DNA from: Lachnospiraceae bacterium
Lineage (GTDB): Bacteria; Bacillota; Clostridia; Lachnospirales; Lachnospiraceae
Length of the DNA stretch: 64,000 bases
Reading direction: 5' to 3'
NCBI GenBank assembly: GCA_009774145.1
Contig: VSND01000007.1
Coordinates: 1-64,000 of the forward strand
The notes beneath the pieces were generated by a model. That model did not search any database, had not been told where the DNA came from, and saw only the letters and a program-made list of their open reading frames with translations. The translations under genes and the position numbers were made by a program. This document shows positions 52,341 through 60,718 of this stretch, piece after piece. Each line of letters opens with the position of its first letter. Position 1 is the stretch's first letter.

Positions 52341-52559
52341 AGGGCTGTCCTCCGTTGAATATTCAGAATTGTCCTGCGTGCTTTGATGCAGGCAGATGCC
52401 AAAAAAGATCCGTACAGTTCCGGCTTCCATATAAATATGACACAGGCTTCCGCAAAAGTAAAGCGGAAGACTTTTTTTTACAGAAAAAACATGGTATGAT
52501 AATACAGATCAGTCAGAGAATGACGATGAAAGGCCGGATATGGAAAGGAGGAGGGCAGA

Positions 52560-52771
52560 ATGGGCGAATATGTGAACCCATCCAACCGGGAATTCGCTTC
52601 TGCGGGTCCTGATCCGTATCAAAATCAATGCCATGTGATATTTCTGAATATGCAGACCTTTTTATCCAATTCCGGAAATGCGGAAGAACTGCGAAGGATA
52701 TCTGAAGAACCTGCTTCTGGTTGGAATCAGCTATAACAGAAAGACAAAGAAACATGAGTGCCACATAGAAA
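52560..52771 (+). pseudogene. Relic of AAA-ATPase/PD-(D/E)XK family protein
   Basis: A frame starting MGEYVNPSNREF at 52560 (AAAGGAGGAGG upstream) resembles the N-terminus of the widespread 'MG.YVNPGN..F' AAA-ATPase family. About 100 bp later, in another frame, GYLKNLLLVGISYNRKTKKH followed by ECHIE matches that family's C-terminal nuclease-like tail. The intervening ~480 residues are missing. Confidence 0.6.
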
Positions 52772-52791
52772 ATACGAGGAGTGAGAGCAAT

Positions 52792-53556
52792 ATGATTTTA
52801 GCAGTTGATATCGGCAATACCAATATTGTAGTAGGATGCATTGACAAAGAGAAGATCTGTTTTGTGGAACGGCTTTCTACGGTATCCACAAGAACGGAGC
52901 TGGAGTATGCCATCAGCTTCAAAAATATTCTGGAACTGTACAGCATCGAGACGGAGGATCTGGACGGAGGCATCATATCGTCGGTGGTACCGCCGGTGAC
53001 GAATACCGTCAGACGTTCCATGGAAAAGATTCTGAACCGGGAGGTTATCGTCATCGGGCCGGGAGTGAAGACCGGGCTGAACATCCTGATGGACGATCCC
53101 AGACAGGTGGGAAGCGACCGGATCGTCAATGCGGTGGCGGTCATCCATGAATATCCGGTTCCGGCGGCGATCATTGATATGGGGACGGCCACGACGATCT
53201 GTATTGTAGATGAGAAGAAAAACTATATTGGCGGCGCCATCATTCCGGGTGCACGCATCTCGGCGGATACGCTGACCGACCGGACGGCACAGCTTCCGAA
53301 GATCAGCATTGAGCCTCCGGCAAAGCTGATCGGGAAAAATACGGTAGACTGTATGAAGAGCGGTGTTTTTTACGGAAACGCAGCGCTTCTTGACGGGATG
53401 CTGGACCGGATGGAGGAAGAGATGGGGCAGAAGCTGACGATTATCGCCACCGGAGGACTTGCCAGAGCCCTGATTCCCCACTGCAGGCATGACATGGTAC
53501 TGGATGATGAACTGCTCTTGAAAGGTCTGAAAGTCATCTATGAAAAAAATCAGTAA
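52792..53556 (+). CDS. coaX: Type III pantothenate kinase
   Basis: A 254-residue ASKHA-fold kinase phosphorylating pantothenate, first step to CoA. DIGNTNIVVG at residues 5-14, DDPRQVGSDRIVNAVA near 101, IDMGTATTICIV near 126 and GAIIPGARIS near 146 are all conserved. I start at ATG 52792 (AGGAG ten bases before) because upstream in-frame sequence belongs to a relic gene. Confidence 0.94.
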   Translation: MILAVDIGNTNIVVGCIDKEKICFVERLSTVSTRTELEYAISFKNILELYSIETEDLDGGIISSVVPPVTNTVRRSMEKILNREVIVIGPGVKTGLNILMDDPRQVGSDRIVNAVAVIHEYPVPAAIIDMGTATTICIVDEKKNYIGGAIIPGARISADTLTDRTAQLPKISIEPPAKLIGKNTVDCMKSGVFYGNAALLDGMLDRMEEEMGQKLTIIATGGLARALIPHCRHDMVLDDELLLKGLKVIYEKNQ

Positions 53557-53574
53557 CGGTTCTCTGATATAAAA

Positions 53575-53620
53575 AACGGACCGGATGGATACGGCGTATC
53601 CGTCCGGTCCGTTGCCGTTT
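53575..53620. terminator. Bidirectional terminator coaX / DUF1292
   Basis: AACGGACCGGATGGATACG (53575-53593) pairs with GTATCCGTCCGGTCCGTT (to 53613). T6 follows on the plus strand and an A-run precedes, so both convergent genes are served. Confidence 0.85.
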
Positions 53621-53622
53621 TT

Positions 53623-53973
53623 TCAGTTCAGTTCCTTCTCAGATACCAGTTCATCGTATTCCATGGAATCCAGAAGCTCGTCAAAAGCATCCGAAGCTGC
53701 CTCATATTCTTCATCGCTCTCAATATTCTCAAGCTGCGGGTTGCCGGAAGCATCTACCAGATAACGGTACAGGAAGACTTCGCCGTCGGCATTCTGCCCG
53801 TTCTCATCCAGCGGAAGAAGGGCGATATATTCCCGGTTGTCCGCATCAAAAATGCCGACGATTCCGCATTCGATGGTGGAATCATCATCGAGGGTCAGAG
53901 TTACGGTTACATCATCGCCGCCGCAGGAAGCGCAGTCGCCGTTGCATTTGGTTTCATCACATGTATTGGACAT
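53623..53973 (-). CDS. DUF1292 family protein
   Basis: A 116-residue acidic protein of the DUF1292 group: CNGDCASCGGD near the N-terminus (three Cys, possible metal site), VTLTLDDDSTIECGIVGIF, then YIALLPLDENG and VFLYRYL. The N-terminal Cys cluster is an extra not seen in many members. Function unknown. Confidence 0.8.
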   Translation of the reverse strand: MSNTCDETKCNGDCASCGGDDVTVTLTLDDDSTIECGIVGIFDADNREYIALLPLDENGQNADGEVFLYRYLVDASGNPQLENIESDEEYEAASDAFDELLDSMEYDELVSEKELN

Positions 53974-54166
53974 TTGTAAACCTCACATTTCTTCATCGTA
54001 TTTTGTCAGTAGTTCTACAGATAACTGTATCAGAATACGGGTATATTTGCAAGCCCTATCACAGAGTTTTTGCGTTTTCAAAAATATCCGGCAGATACTG
54101 CAAGACAGGAGACAATACCGAAAGGCTGTGCCGACCGGTGTCGTCTCCTGTTGTGCGTCTGCGGTT

Positions 54167-55087
54167 CTATTCGTCGGAAGAAGGAGTCTTCTGCCGTCGG
54201 TACTGATAGCGGTATTCAGAGATCGTGATGCCCTCCACCTCCTTAAAAAGTCTGGAAAGGGTGCTGGCAGAACTGAAGCCAACTTTTACGGCGATCTCAT
54301 CTACAGAAAAATCAGTATCGATCAGATAGTTTTTCGCGTAGTTAATGCGGTATCTGGTGAGGGTTCTTGACAGACTGGCTCCGAAAAAATCCTTGAACAG
54401 GCGATTGACATGACGGGGGCTCATATAAAAATAGTCAGCCACATCCTGCAGGGACAGATCGGGATTCGGGTAATTGGCATGGAGGAATTTGGTGAATTCA
54501 ATGGGCAGATTGCGCACAGGCCCAAAAGTCTCTGTCTGAATGGGAGGTATAAAGTTGCTGACAGCAGTCAGAATAAAGCTGGCATACAAAAACTGAAGCT
54601 TATAAAACCATCCCCAGTCCTGCTGATAAAATTCATCTGTCATCTGACGGATATATTCCTGACAGTTCTTTGTGTCCTTGCAGACGATGTATTCTTTCTG
54701 GCTCATCAGATTCAAAAATGTATTGACATGCAGTTTTTCCGCATCATTCAGACCGTTTTTGTAGTATGGCTGGGAACGCTCCTGAAGGGAAAACACCATG
54801 GTGAAATAGGATTTCTTCTGATTGGGTTTATAAAGTACACCATGAGAGATTCCCTGTTTTAAGAGTAAAAAATCACCCTTGGAAAGCGTGAGCAGTTCTC
54901 CTTTGACAATCTGTTCGAGGGTTCCTTCCTGTACATAATAGATTTCAAATTCTTTTGGATGAGAGTGGGAGAATTCCACAGTGTTTTCATCCTGCTGTTC
55001 CGCATAGCTGACACATAGATCATAAGAGTTCAGACAGATGTTCTGTGCATTCGATGTGCATAAAAGGTGCAGTGGCTGATGATACAT
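54167..55087 (-). CDS. AraC family transcriptional regulator
   Basis: A 306-residue regulator. A cupin-like ligand domain (FSHSHPKEFEIYYVQEGT, residues 39-56) is followed by two C-terminal HTH motifs (LSLQDVADYFYMSPRHVNRLFK near 212-233; FSVDEIAVKVGFSSASTLSRLFKEV near 260-284). AAAGGAGGAG precedes the ATG. It is divergent from the seven-gene catabolic operon and is the obvious candidate for its activator. Confidence 0.9.
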   Translation of the reverse strand: MYHQPLHLLCTSNAQNICLNSYDLCVSYAEQQDENTVEFSHSHPKEFEIYYVQEGTLEQIVKGELLTLSKGDFLLLKQGISHGVLYKPNQKKSYFTMVFSLQERSQPYYKNGLNDAEKLHVNTFLNLMSQKEYIVCKDTKNCQEYIRQMTDEFYQQDWGWFYKLQFLYASFILTAVSNFIPPIQTETFGPVRNLPIEFTKFLHANYPNPDLSLQDVADYFYMSPRHVNRLFKDFFGASLSRTLTRYRINYAKNYLIDTDFSVDEIAVKVGFSSASTLSRLFKEVEGITISEYRYQYRRQKTPSSDE

Positions 55088-55274
55088 AAAACTCCTCCTT
55101 TATTTATCTCGATCATGATTCTGTAAAAAACAGACCTGTAGCAGGGACGGGTCTTTCATTACAGGCATTCTTATGGTTTTTGATCAAAAATAGAATAAAA
55201 GAAGTTCGATGTTCTCATCATAACACATTTAAAGGTGAAAGAACAGAAAAAAATAAAAAATTCTGATTTTTTGC

Positions 55275-55304
55275 ATCTTTGTTTGATAATTATCAAACAA
55301 AGAT
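55275..55304. repeat. Perfect 30-bp palindrome, operator candidate
   Basis: Half-site ATCTTTGTTTGATAA is followed by its exact reverse complement. It is centred at 55289/55290, about 60-75 bp upstream of the predicted -35 of the transporter operon and ~190 bp from the AraC start. A fully symmetric site of this size is unusual for AraC proteins, which favour direct repeats, so a further dimeric regulator may bind, or the DNA may form a cruciform. Confidence 0.8.
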
Positions 55305-55313
55305 TTTGAAAAT

Positions 55314-55339
55314 GGACAGATATCAGATGGCATCTGTCC
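55314..55339. repeat. Inverted repeat next to -35 of catabolic operon
   Basis: GGACAGAT (55314-55321) and ATCTGTCC (55332-55339) are inverted around 10 bp and end 10 bp before TTGAAT. It is well placed for an activator contacting RNA polymerase. Confidence 0.6.
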
Positions 55340-55349
55340 TGATGGAAAA

Positions 55350-55378
55350 TTGAATCTTTTGATTGTGAAATATATACT
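55350..55378 (+). promoter_or_regulatory. Promoter of the catabolic operon
   Basis: TTGAAT (55350-55355), 17 bp, TATACT (55373-55378). The ~160-nt leader to the transporter ATG at 55546 contains no evident terminator. Confidence 0.7.
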
Positions 55379-55545
55379 AAAGATATCATGAAACACAGAA
55401 CAAAGTGAAGAAAATGACGAAAGAACAGCGCTGATTCAGAGGTCGTTTCCTGCAATGTGATGGAAAGGAGGGCATTCTGGTTCTTTAAATCAGAAGAAGA
55501 TAAAAGAAGTTTTGATACAGACAGTTAACGGAGGAATAAGTTGAT

Positions 55546-56964
55546 ATGAATAATAATATGAAAGATCCTGCAAATTGGGTAAAAACCAGCAACAGGCCGG
55601 GTTATTACAGACTGGGCGGGAAAGAAGTGGCAGGTTATGCATCCATTGATTTTGCCATGAACCTGGTGTTCCAGTGTATCGGACTCTATATCAGCTATTT
55701 TTATACTGATATATTCGGGCTGAAAGCATCCCATGTGGCCATGCTGTTTTTGGTATCACGTTTCTGGGATCTGGTAAATGACCCGATGATGGGAACGATC
55801 TGTGAAAGACTTTCCCCCAAACGGGGCAAATACTGGGTCTATGTCATGTGGGGTTCGATACCTTTCGGTGTGGTTGCAATCCTGACCTACTCGACTCCGG
55901 GATTCAGTTATAATATGAAGCTGATATGGGCGGCTATTACATACAATCTTCTGAATATGCTGTATACATTTATTATCCAGCCTTATGCATCTGCTGCATC
56001 TATTATGACAAACGATCCGGATGAAAGAACACGGATGCAGTCAATCCGGATGACACTGGCGCAGGCAGGCGGCGTGGTATGTGCGGTCCTGCTGCCGAAT
56101 CTGAGCGGATTTCTGACAAGATATATGACACTGGCACAGGGATACATGGTAACAACGGCGATTATGGCGGTAGTCATGGTTGCAATTCTTCAGTGGGGCT
56201 CCCATCAGATCGTGGAGAGAATTCCGCCGCAGCCCATTGATCCGGATAATAAAGCAGGAATCAGAGATATTTTTACAACAATCAGGCTTGGCCCGGTGTT
56301 CGTAATGCTGCTTTTATTCCTTGGCGTGTATACCATCAGCCAGATTCAGTCCACCATGGGGCCTTATTATATGAAATACTATGCAGACAGTGAAAACATG
56401 ATCTCCTGGTTCTCCATGATCCTGATGCTTGCATCTGTGATCGGAGTTCCCAGTGTACCGTATCTGACAAAGAAAATCAAAAAGAAACCGACGGTAATTT
56501 TGGGCCTTGCATTATGCGGGATCGGTTCTTTGATTATCTATCTCATGCCGCAGGGAAGCGGTTCCCTTGGCGGAATGATGGCGGGACGTGCAGTAGTGGG
56601 ACTTGGCTATGGAATCCTCATGGGCATTCTCTGGTCAATTGTGACTGACCCGATCGAATACAGTAACTGGAAGACGGGACATGCCTATGGAGCGATCACC
56701 CTGACACTGGTGGGCCTTGGACTGAAATTTGCCATGGTGATCGGCGGTTCTCTGCCCAATGCAGTATTAAGTGCGGCAGGCTATGTGGCAAATGAAACAC
56801 AATCCGCAGAGGTAATTACAGCAATTCGTAATCTGACTGCATTACTGCCGTTCGTGGTAGCTCTGGCAACGATCGTTGTATTTGCCGTATTCTATAAACT
56901 GGATGAAGAAAAAATCTCTCAGATTCAGCAGGAGATTGCCGAGAGAGACGGCGCAGTGAATTAA
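55546..56964 (+). CDS. GPH-family sodium/proton symporter
   Basis: A 472-residue, 12-helix transporter of the glycoside-pentoside-hexuronide:cation symporter family (MFS superfamily). Characteristic are YFYTDIFGL near residue 51, FWDLVNDPMMGTICER near 73-88 and the central loop NDPDERTRMQSIRMT near 145. Members carry sugars, glycosides or glucuronides; steroid glucuronides are also possible cargo. GGAGG lies 11 bases before the ATG. First gene of the operon, setting the likely substrate entry. Confidence 0.88.
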   Translation: MNNNMKDPANWVKTSNRPGYYRLGGKEVAGYASIDFAMNLVFQCIGLYISYFYTDIFGLKASHVAMLFLVSRFWDLVNDPMMGTICERLSPKRGKYWVYVMWGSIPFGVVAILTYSTPGFSYNMKLIWAAITYNLLNMLYTFIIQPYASAASIMTNDPDERTRMQSIRMTLAQAGGVVCAVLLPNLSGFLTRYMTLAQGYMVTTAIMAVVMVAILQWGSHQIVERIPPQPIDPDNKAGIRDIFTTIRLGPVFVMLLLFLGVYTISQIQSTMGPYYMKYYADSENMISWFSMILMLASVIGVPSVPYLTKKIKKKPTVILGLALCGIGSLIIYLMPQGSGSLGGMMAGRAVVGLGYGILMGILWSIVTDPIEYSNWKTGHAYGAITLTLVGLGLKFAMVIGGSLPNAVLSAAGYVANETQSAEVITAIRNLTALLPFVVALATIVVFAVFYKLDEEKISQIQQEIAERDGAVN

Positions 56965-56985
56965 AAATCATAAGGAGGCTTGAAT

Positions 56986-58044
56986 ATGAAACAGATGAGA
57001 GTTTTAAAGACCGGAAGACTGGATGCTCTGGATGAAAGCAAACGGGGAAAGATGGAAGTTCAGGATGTTCCTCTTCGTGATCTGGAACCTGAAGAAGTTA
57101 AGATCAAGGTGGCATACTGTGCAATCTGCGGATCGGATCCCCATGCGCTGGTGGAAAATGTGTTTGGATGGGAGCTTCCCTTTGGACTGGGACATGAGAT
57201 ATCAGGCGTTATTGTGGAACTGGGAGAAAAGGCGACGCAAAAAGGCCTGAAAGTGGGAGACCGGGTTGCGGGAAATTTCCTCGGATTCTGCGGAAAATGC
57301 TATTACTGCCAGAATGGGCAGCAGCAGTTCTGCCCTCATGCAGAGGAATATAATTTTCCGGGATTCAGCGAGTACATCATCTGGCACGAGTCTCAGGTGT
57401 ATAAGCTTCCGGACCATATCAGCCTGAAGAAGGGGTGTCTCCTGGAACCGATTTCCATTATTACACGGCTTATGGATAAAGTGGCGCCCAAATTCGGTAT
57501 GCGGGCGGCAATATCCGGCGGCGGTCCCATCGGACTTCTGGCGCTGCAGTCTCTGAAAATGTACGGTGCCAGCGAAGTGACAGTTATTGAACCGCTGGAA
57601 GCAAGACGCAGGATTGCTGTAAGATACGGGGCAGACCATGTGATTGATCCGGTGAACAGTGATCTGCAGGCGGAAGCGGACCGGATTACTAATGGCCTTG
57701 GCTATGATGTGGTCATTGACTGCTCCGGTTCGGTCCGTGCAGTTCAGGGACTTCCGCCGATCACGGCAAAAGGTGGAAAGCTGATCTACGGAGCACAATA
57801 TCCAAATGATTATGAGATGCCGTTTAATCTTTATAAATACTGCTATTTTCATGAGATTACCGTGACCGGGTTTTTCGTTGCTCCCTATGCATATCCAAGG
57901 GCCTTGCAGATGCTGGACAAGTATGAACTGGACGATTTTACGGAAAAGGTAGTTCCGCTGGATGAAATTGAAGAAGCGTTCAGGATCCATTTTTCCGGAA
58001 AATACCTGAAGGTTCTGGTTAAATGCAATGACGATCTGGATTAA
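56986..58044 (+). CDS. Zinc-dependent alcohol dehydrogenase (threonine/sorbitol-type)
   Basis: A 352-residue medium-chain dehydrogenase. Catalytic zinc ligands in CAICGSDPHAL (Cys ~40) and GHEISG (His/Glu ~67); structural zinc cysteines in GFCGKCYYCQNGQQQFC near 97-113; NAD motif SGGGPIGLLALQ near 176. AAGGAGG fits the ATG at 56986 rather than a TTG two codons upstream. It probably oxidises or reduces a secondary hydroxyl of the operon's substrate; a comparable enzyme type, DesC, is a steroid 20-alpha-hydroxysteroid dehydrogenase. Confidence 0.85.
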   Translation: MKQMRVLKTGRLDALDESKRGKMEVQDVPLRDLEPEEVKIKVAYCAICGSDPHALVENVFGWELPFGLGHEISGVIVELGEKATQKGLKVGDRVAGNFLGFCGKCYYCQNGQQQFCPHAEEYNFPGFSEYIIWHESQVYKLPDHISLKKGCLLEPISIITRLMDKVAPKFGMRAAISGGGPIGLLALQSLKMYGASEVTVIEPLEARRRIAVRYGADHVIDPVNSDLQAEADRITNGLGYDVVIDCSGSVRAVQGLPPITAKGGKLIYGAQYPNDYEMPFNLYKYCYFHEITVTGFFVAPYAYPRALQMLDKYELDDFTEKVVPLDEIEEAFRIHFSGKYLKVLVKCNDDLD

Positions 58045-58064
58045 GGAAAGAAAGGAAGTCAGAC

Positions 58065-58931
58065 ATGAGTGATAAGAAATTACAGACCATAGAAGAACTG
58101 GAAGCAAAATGTGTAGATATCCGCAGAAATCTTCTGAACTTTATCTACCGCATTGGTATGGGGCATCTTGGTGGAGAGCTGTCCATGGTGGAGACTGCAG
58201 TCGCTCTCTACTATAAATATCTGAATTATGATGTGCTGAATCCGAAGATGGAGGGACGGGACCGCTTTATCCTTTCCAAAGGACATTGTTCCGAGACTCT
58301 TTATACGATCTTCTCCGAACAGGGAGCCTATACGCAGGATTACATGGTAGAACACTTCGAATCCTTGGATACCTATAAGTTCGGCATGCACTCCAACCGT
58401 AAGAAATGCCCGCAGATTGAAGTATCAGCAGGTTCTCTGGGCCATGGACTTCCGATTGCGGTAGGCTATGCGCTTGGAGCAAGATATCAGAAGGAGAACT
58501 ACCGTATCTTTGTCATGATCGGCGATGGTGAATTTGATGAGGGTACGAACTGGGAGGCATTGATGGCGGGCGCTCATTACCAGCTGAACAATCTGGTATG
58601 CATTCTGGACAAAAACCGTCTGCAGATGACCGGAGATACCAGAGAGATCATGAATATTGATCCGGTGGATGAAAAGGTTCGGGCCTTTGGCTGGAATGTG
58701 ATCGAAATTGAGGATGGCAATGATATGAGGCAGGTTTGTGAAGCGTTTGACAAACTTCCGGAAAGAGACTGTGAAAAGCGTGCAAAACCAACATTTATCA
58801 TCAGCAATACGGTAAAAGGCAAAGGCGTGAGTTTTATGGAAAACAACCACAAATGGCATGGCGGCGGCATCGGCGAAGCGGATCTGAAGCGTGCGCTTGA
58901 AGATGTGGAAAAGATGAGAAAGGGGTGCTGA
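58065..58931 (+). CDS. Transketolase, N-terminal (ThDP-binding) subunit
   Basis: A 288-residue split transketolase subunit. The phosphate/Mg motif GDGEFDEGTNWEA lies near residue 151-163 with the downstream Asn; GHCSETLYTIF near 73 and SLGHGLPIAVGYALG near 125 are typical. The usual GHPGG motif reads GHLGG near residue 33, and NNHKWHGGG appears near the end. Stops 2 bp before the C-terminal subunit's ATG, so the two are made together. Transfers two-carbon ketol units; may cleave a C-C bond in a non-sugar ketol. Confidence 0.88.
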   Translation: MSDKKLQTIEELEAKCVDIRRNLLNFIYRIGMGHLGGELSMVETAVALYYKYLNYDVLNPKMEGRDRFILSKGHCSETLYTIFSEQGAYTQDYMVEHFESLDTYKFGMHSNRKKCPQIEVSAGSLGHGLPIAVGYALGARYQKENYRIFVMIGDGEFDEGTNWEALMAGAHYQLNNLVCILDKNRLQMTGDTREIMNIDPVDEKVRAFGWNVIEIEDGNDMRQVCEAFDKLPERDCEKRAKPTFIISNTVKGKGVSFMENNHKWHGGGIGEADLKRALEDVEKMRKGC

Positions 58932-58933
58932 TT

Positions 58934-59902
58934 ATGGCTGCAAAAACGACGTATGATTTTGATATGATGCTTTCCAGTGCAAAGGAAGCGTATGGAGAAG
59001 AACTGTATAAGATGGCTCAGGAAGGGATCGATTTTGTATTTACCTATTCTGATAATGTGGCTGAATCGACCAAAGCAGGACAACTGGTAAAGGATTTTCC
59101 AGATCGCTGCTTTAATATGGGAATTGCAGAGCCAGGGCAGGTAGGTGCCTCTGCAGGCCTTGCTTTGTCCGGGAATGTGGTGTTTGCACAGGTGTTCGGA
59201 CCTTTCCTGCCCCTGCGTGCAGCAGACCAGATTCATACAGATATTGCGTACAATGATGTGAAGGTCCGACTGATCGGTACCCATTCCGGTGTTACAGCAG
59301 GCGGCGGACCCACCCATAACGATATTGCAGATCTGGCTCTCTACCGTGCGATCCCGAATCTGACCGTGTGCGTTCCTGCTGATGCCGGCCAGTGTGCAAA
59401 ATTTATCCGCGCTTCCATGGACTATGAAGGTCCCATGATCATCCGGATCGACCGGGCGGGTTCTCCCAACGTATATGCGGAAGATTATGAGCTGGAAATT
59501 GGAAAAGCCATTGAACTGATGGAAGGAAACGATGCGACTGTCATCTCCTGCGGCTCTAATCTGTATGAATGCCTGATGGCTGCCAAAATGCTGAAGGAGG
59601 AAAACGGGCTGAGTATCGAGATTCTGGATGTACATACCATCAAACCGCTGGATACAGAATCGATCATCCGTGTTGCCAATAAGACCGGACATGTGGTTAC
59701 CGTGGAGGATCATTCCATTAACGGAGGTCTGGGAGGCGCTGTGGCAGAGGTTCTGTGCGAAGCAGGCTATAAAGGAAGTTTTAAACGGATCGGCATGCCG
59801 GATGAATTTGCTGTGTTGGGTGCAGTAGATGAGATTTACCATTATTATGGAATGGATCGCCATGGAATAGTAAAAACGGTCCGGGAGATGCTCGGAAAAT
59901 AG
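58934..59902 (+). CDS. Transketolase, C-terminal (pyrimidine-binding) subunit
   Basis: A 322-residue partner subunit with FVFTYSDNVAEST near residue 35, RCFNMGIAEPGQVGASAGLA (the Glu activating ThDP) near 57-77, HSGVTAGGGPTHNDIADL near 118 and the C-terminal domain VVTVEDHSINGGLGGAV near 253. I use ATG 58934, with AAAGGGG upstream, rather than GTG 58925. Needs the preceding subunit for activity. Confidence 0.88.
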   Translation: MAAKTTYDFDMMLSSAKEAYGEELYKMAQEGIDFVFTYSDNVAESTKAGQLVKDFPDRCFNMGIAEPGQVGASAGLALSGNVVFAQVFGPFLPLRAADQIHTDIAYNDVKVRLIGTHSGVTAGGGPTHNDIADLALYRAIPNLTVCVPADAGQCAKFIRASMDYEGPMIIRIDRAGSPNVYAEDYELEIGKAIELMEGNDATVISCGSNLYECLMAAKMLKEENGLSIEILDVHTIKPLDTESIIRVANKTGHVVTVEDHSINGGLGGAVAEVLCEAGYKGSFKRIGMPDEFAVLGAVDEIYHYYGMDRHGIVKTVREMLGK

Positions 59903-59916
59903 ATGAGGAGGACATG

Positions 59917-60702
59917 ATGTCAGATAAATACAAGAATTTTTCGTTGGATTATTTCAGCCTGAAAGGAAAGATTGCGGTTATTACAGGAGCCAATCAGGGA
60001 CTGGGACTTGCCTATGCGGCGGCGTTTGCAAAAGCAGGCGCAGACCTGTTCATTCCTCATTTTACAGATGATATTCATGAGGTGAAAGAGCTGGCAGAGG
60101 CAGAAGGCCGCAGAATCGAATTTTTACAGGGTGATTTGACAGATAAAGCGTATATTCAGCAGATCGTTGATGTGTGTATGGAAAAATACGGGCGCATTGA
60201 TATTCTGGTGAACAATGCAGGCGTCAGTGCGTTTGCTCCGTTTGATGAATATCCGGATCGTTACTGGGATATGTGCATCAACCTGGATCTGAATGCTGTC
60301 TATTTCCTGTCCCATGCAGTTGCCGGAATCATGAAGGCACAGGGCGGCGGAAAGATTATCAACATCGGTTCGGCATTGTCCTATACCGCTGACAAACACT
60401 GCCCGCCGTATGCGGTAGCCAAACATGGAGTGATCGGACTGACCCGCGTGTTTGCAAATGAACTGGGGCAGTTCAATATCCAGACCAATGCGATCTGTCC
60501 TGGATTTCTTGCCACGGAAGTCAATGCGGAACTTCGGAAAGATCCGGTATTTTACGATAAGATTACGAACCGGATCGCTGCAGGGCGCTGGGGTGAGTCG
60601 GAAGATCTGATGGGAACGATGGTATTTCTGGCAAGCAGAGCTTCGGATTATGTTAATGGATGGCATATCAGTGTAGACGGAGGATTTACGACGGTATTAT
60701 AG
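59917..60702 (+). CDS. Short-chain dehydrogenase/reductase
   Basis: A 261-residue classical SDR. Cofactor motif TGANQGLGLAYA near residue 22, NNAGVSAF near 98, catalytic Ser in INIGSAL near 150 and YAVAKHG (Tyr-x-x-x-Lys) near 165; C-terminal GWHISVDGG. It resembles 2-deoxy-gluconate/3-oxoacyl type enzymes; hydroxysteroid dehydrogenases share these motifs, so the substrate cannot be named. GAGGAG best fits the second of two adjacent ATGs. Confidence 0.85.
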   Translation: MSDKYKNFSLDYFSLKGKIAVITGANQGLGLAYAAAFAKAGADLFIPHFTDDIHEVKELAEAEGRRIEFLQGDLTDKAYIQQIVDVCMEKYGRIDILVNNAGVSAFAPFDEYPDRYWDMCINLDLNAVYFLSHAVAGIMKAQGGGKIINIGSALSYTADKHCPPYAVAKHGVIGLTRVFANELGQFNIQTNAICPGFLATEVNAELRKDPVFYDKITNRIAAGRWGESEDLMGTMVFLASRASDYVNGWHISVDGGFTTVL

Positions 60703-60718
60703 GCAGGAGGAATTTTTG

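Noticed and set aside
54107..54149. AGGAGAC/GTCTCCT stem after the AraC gene as terminator
   Set aside because: Short stem with a long loop and no T-run on the minus strand; too weak to list.
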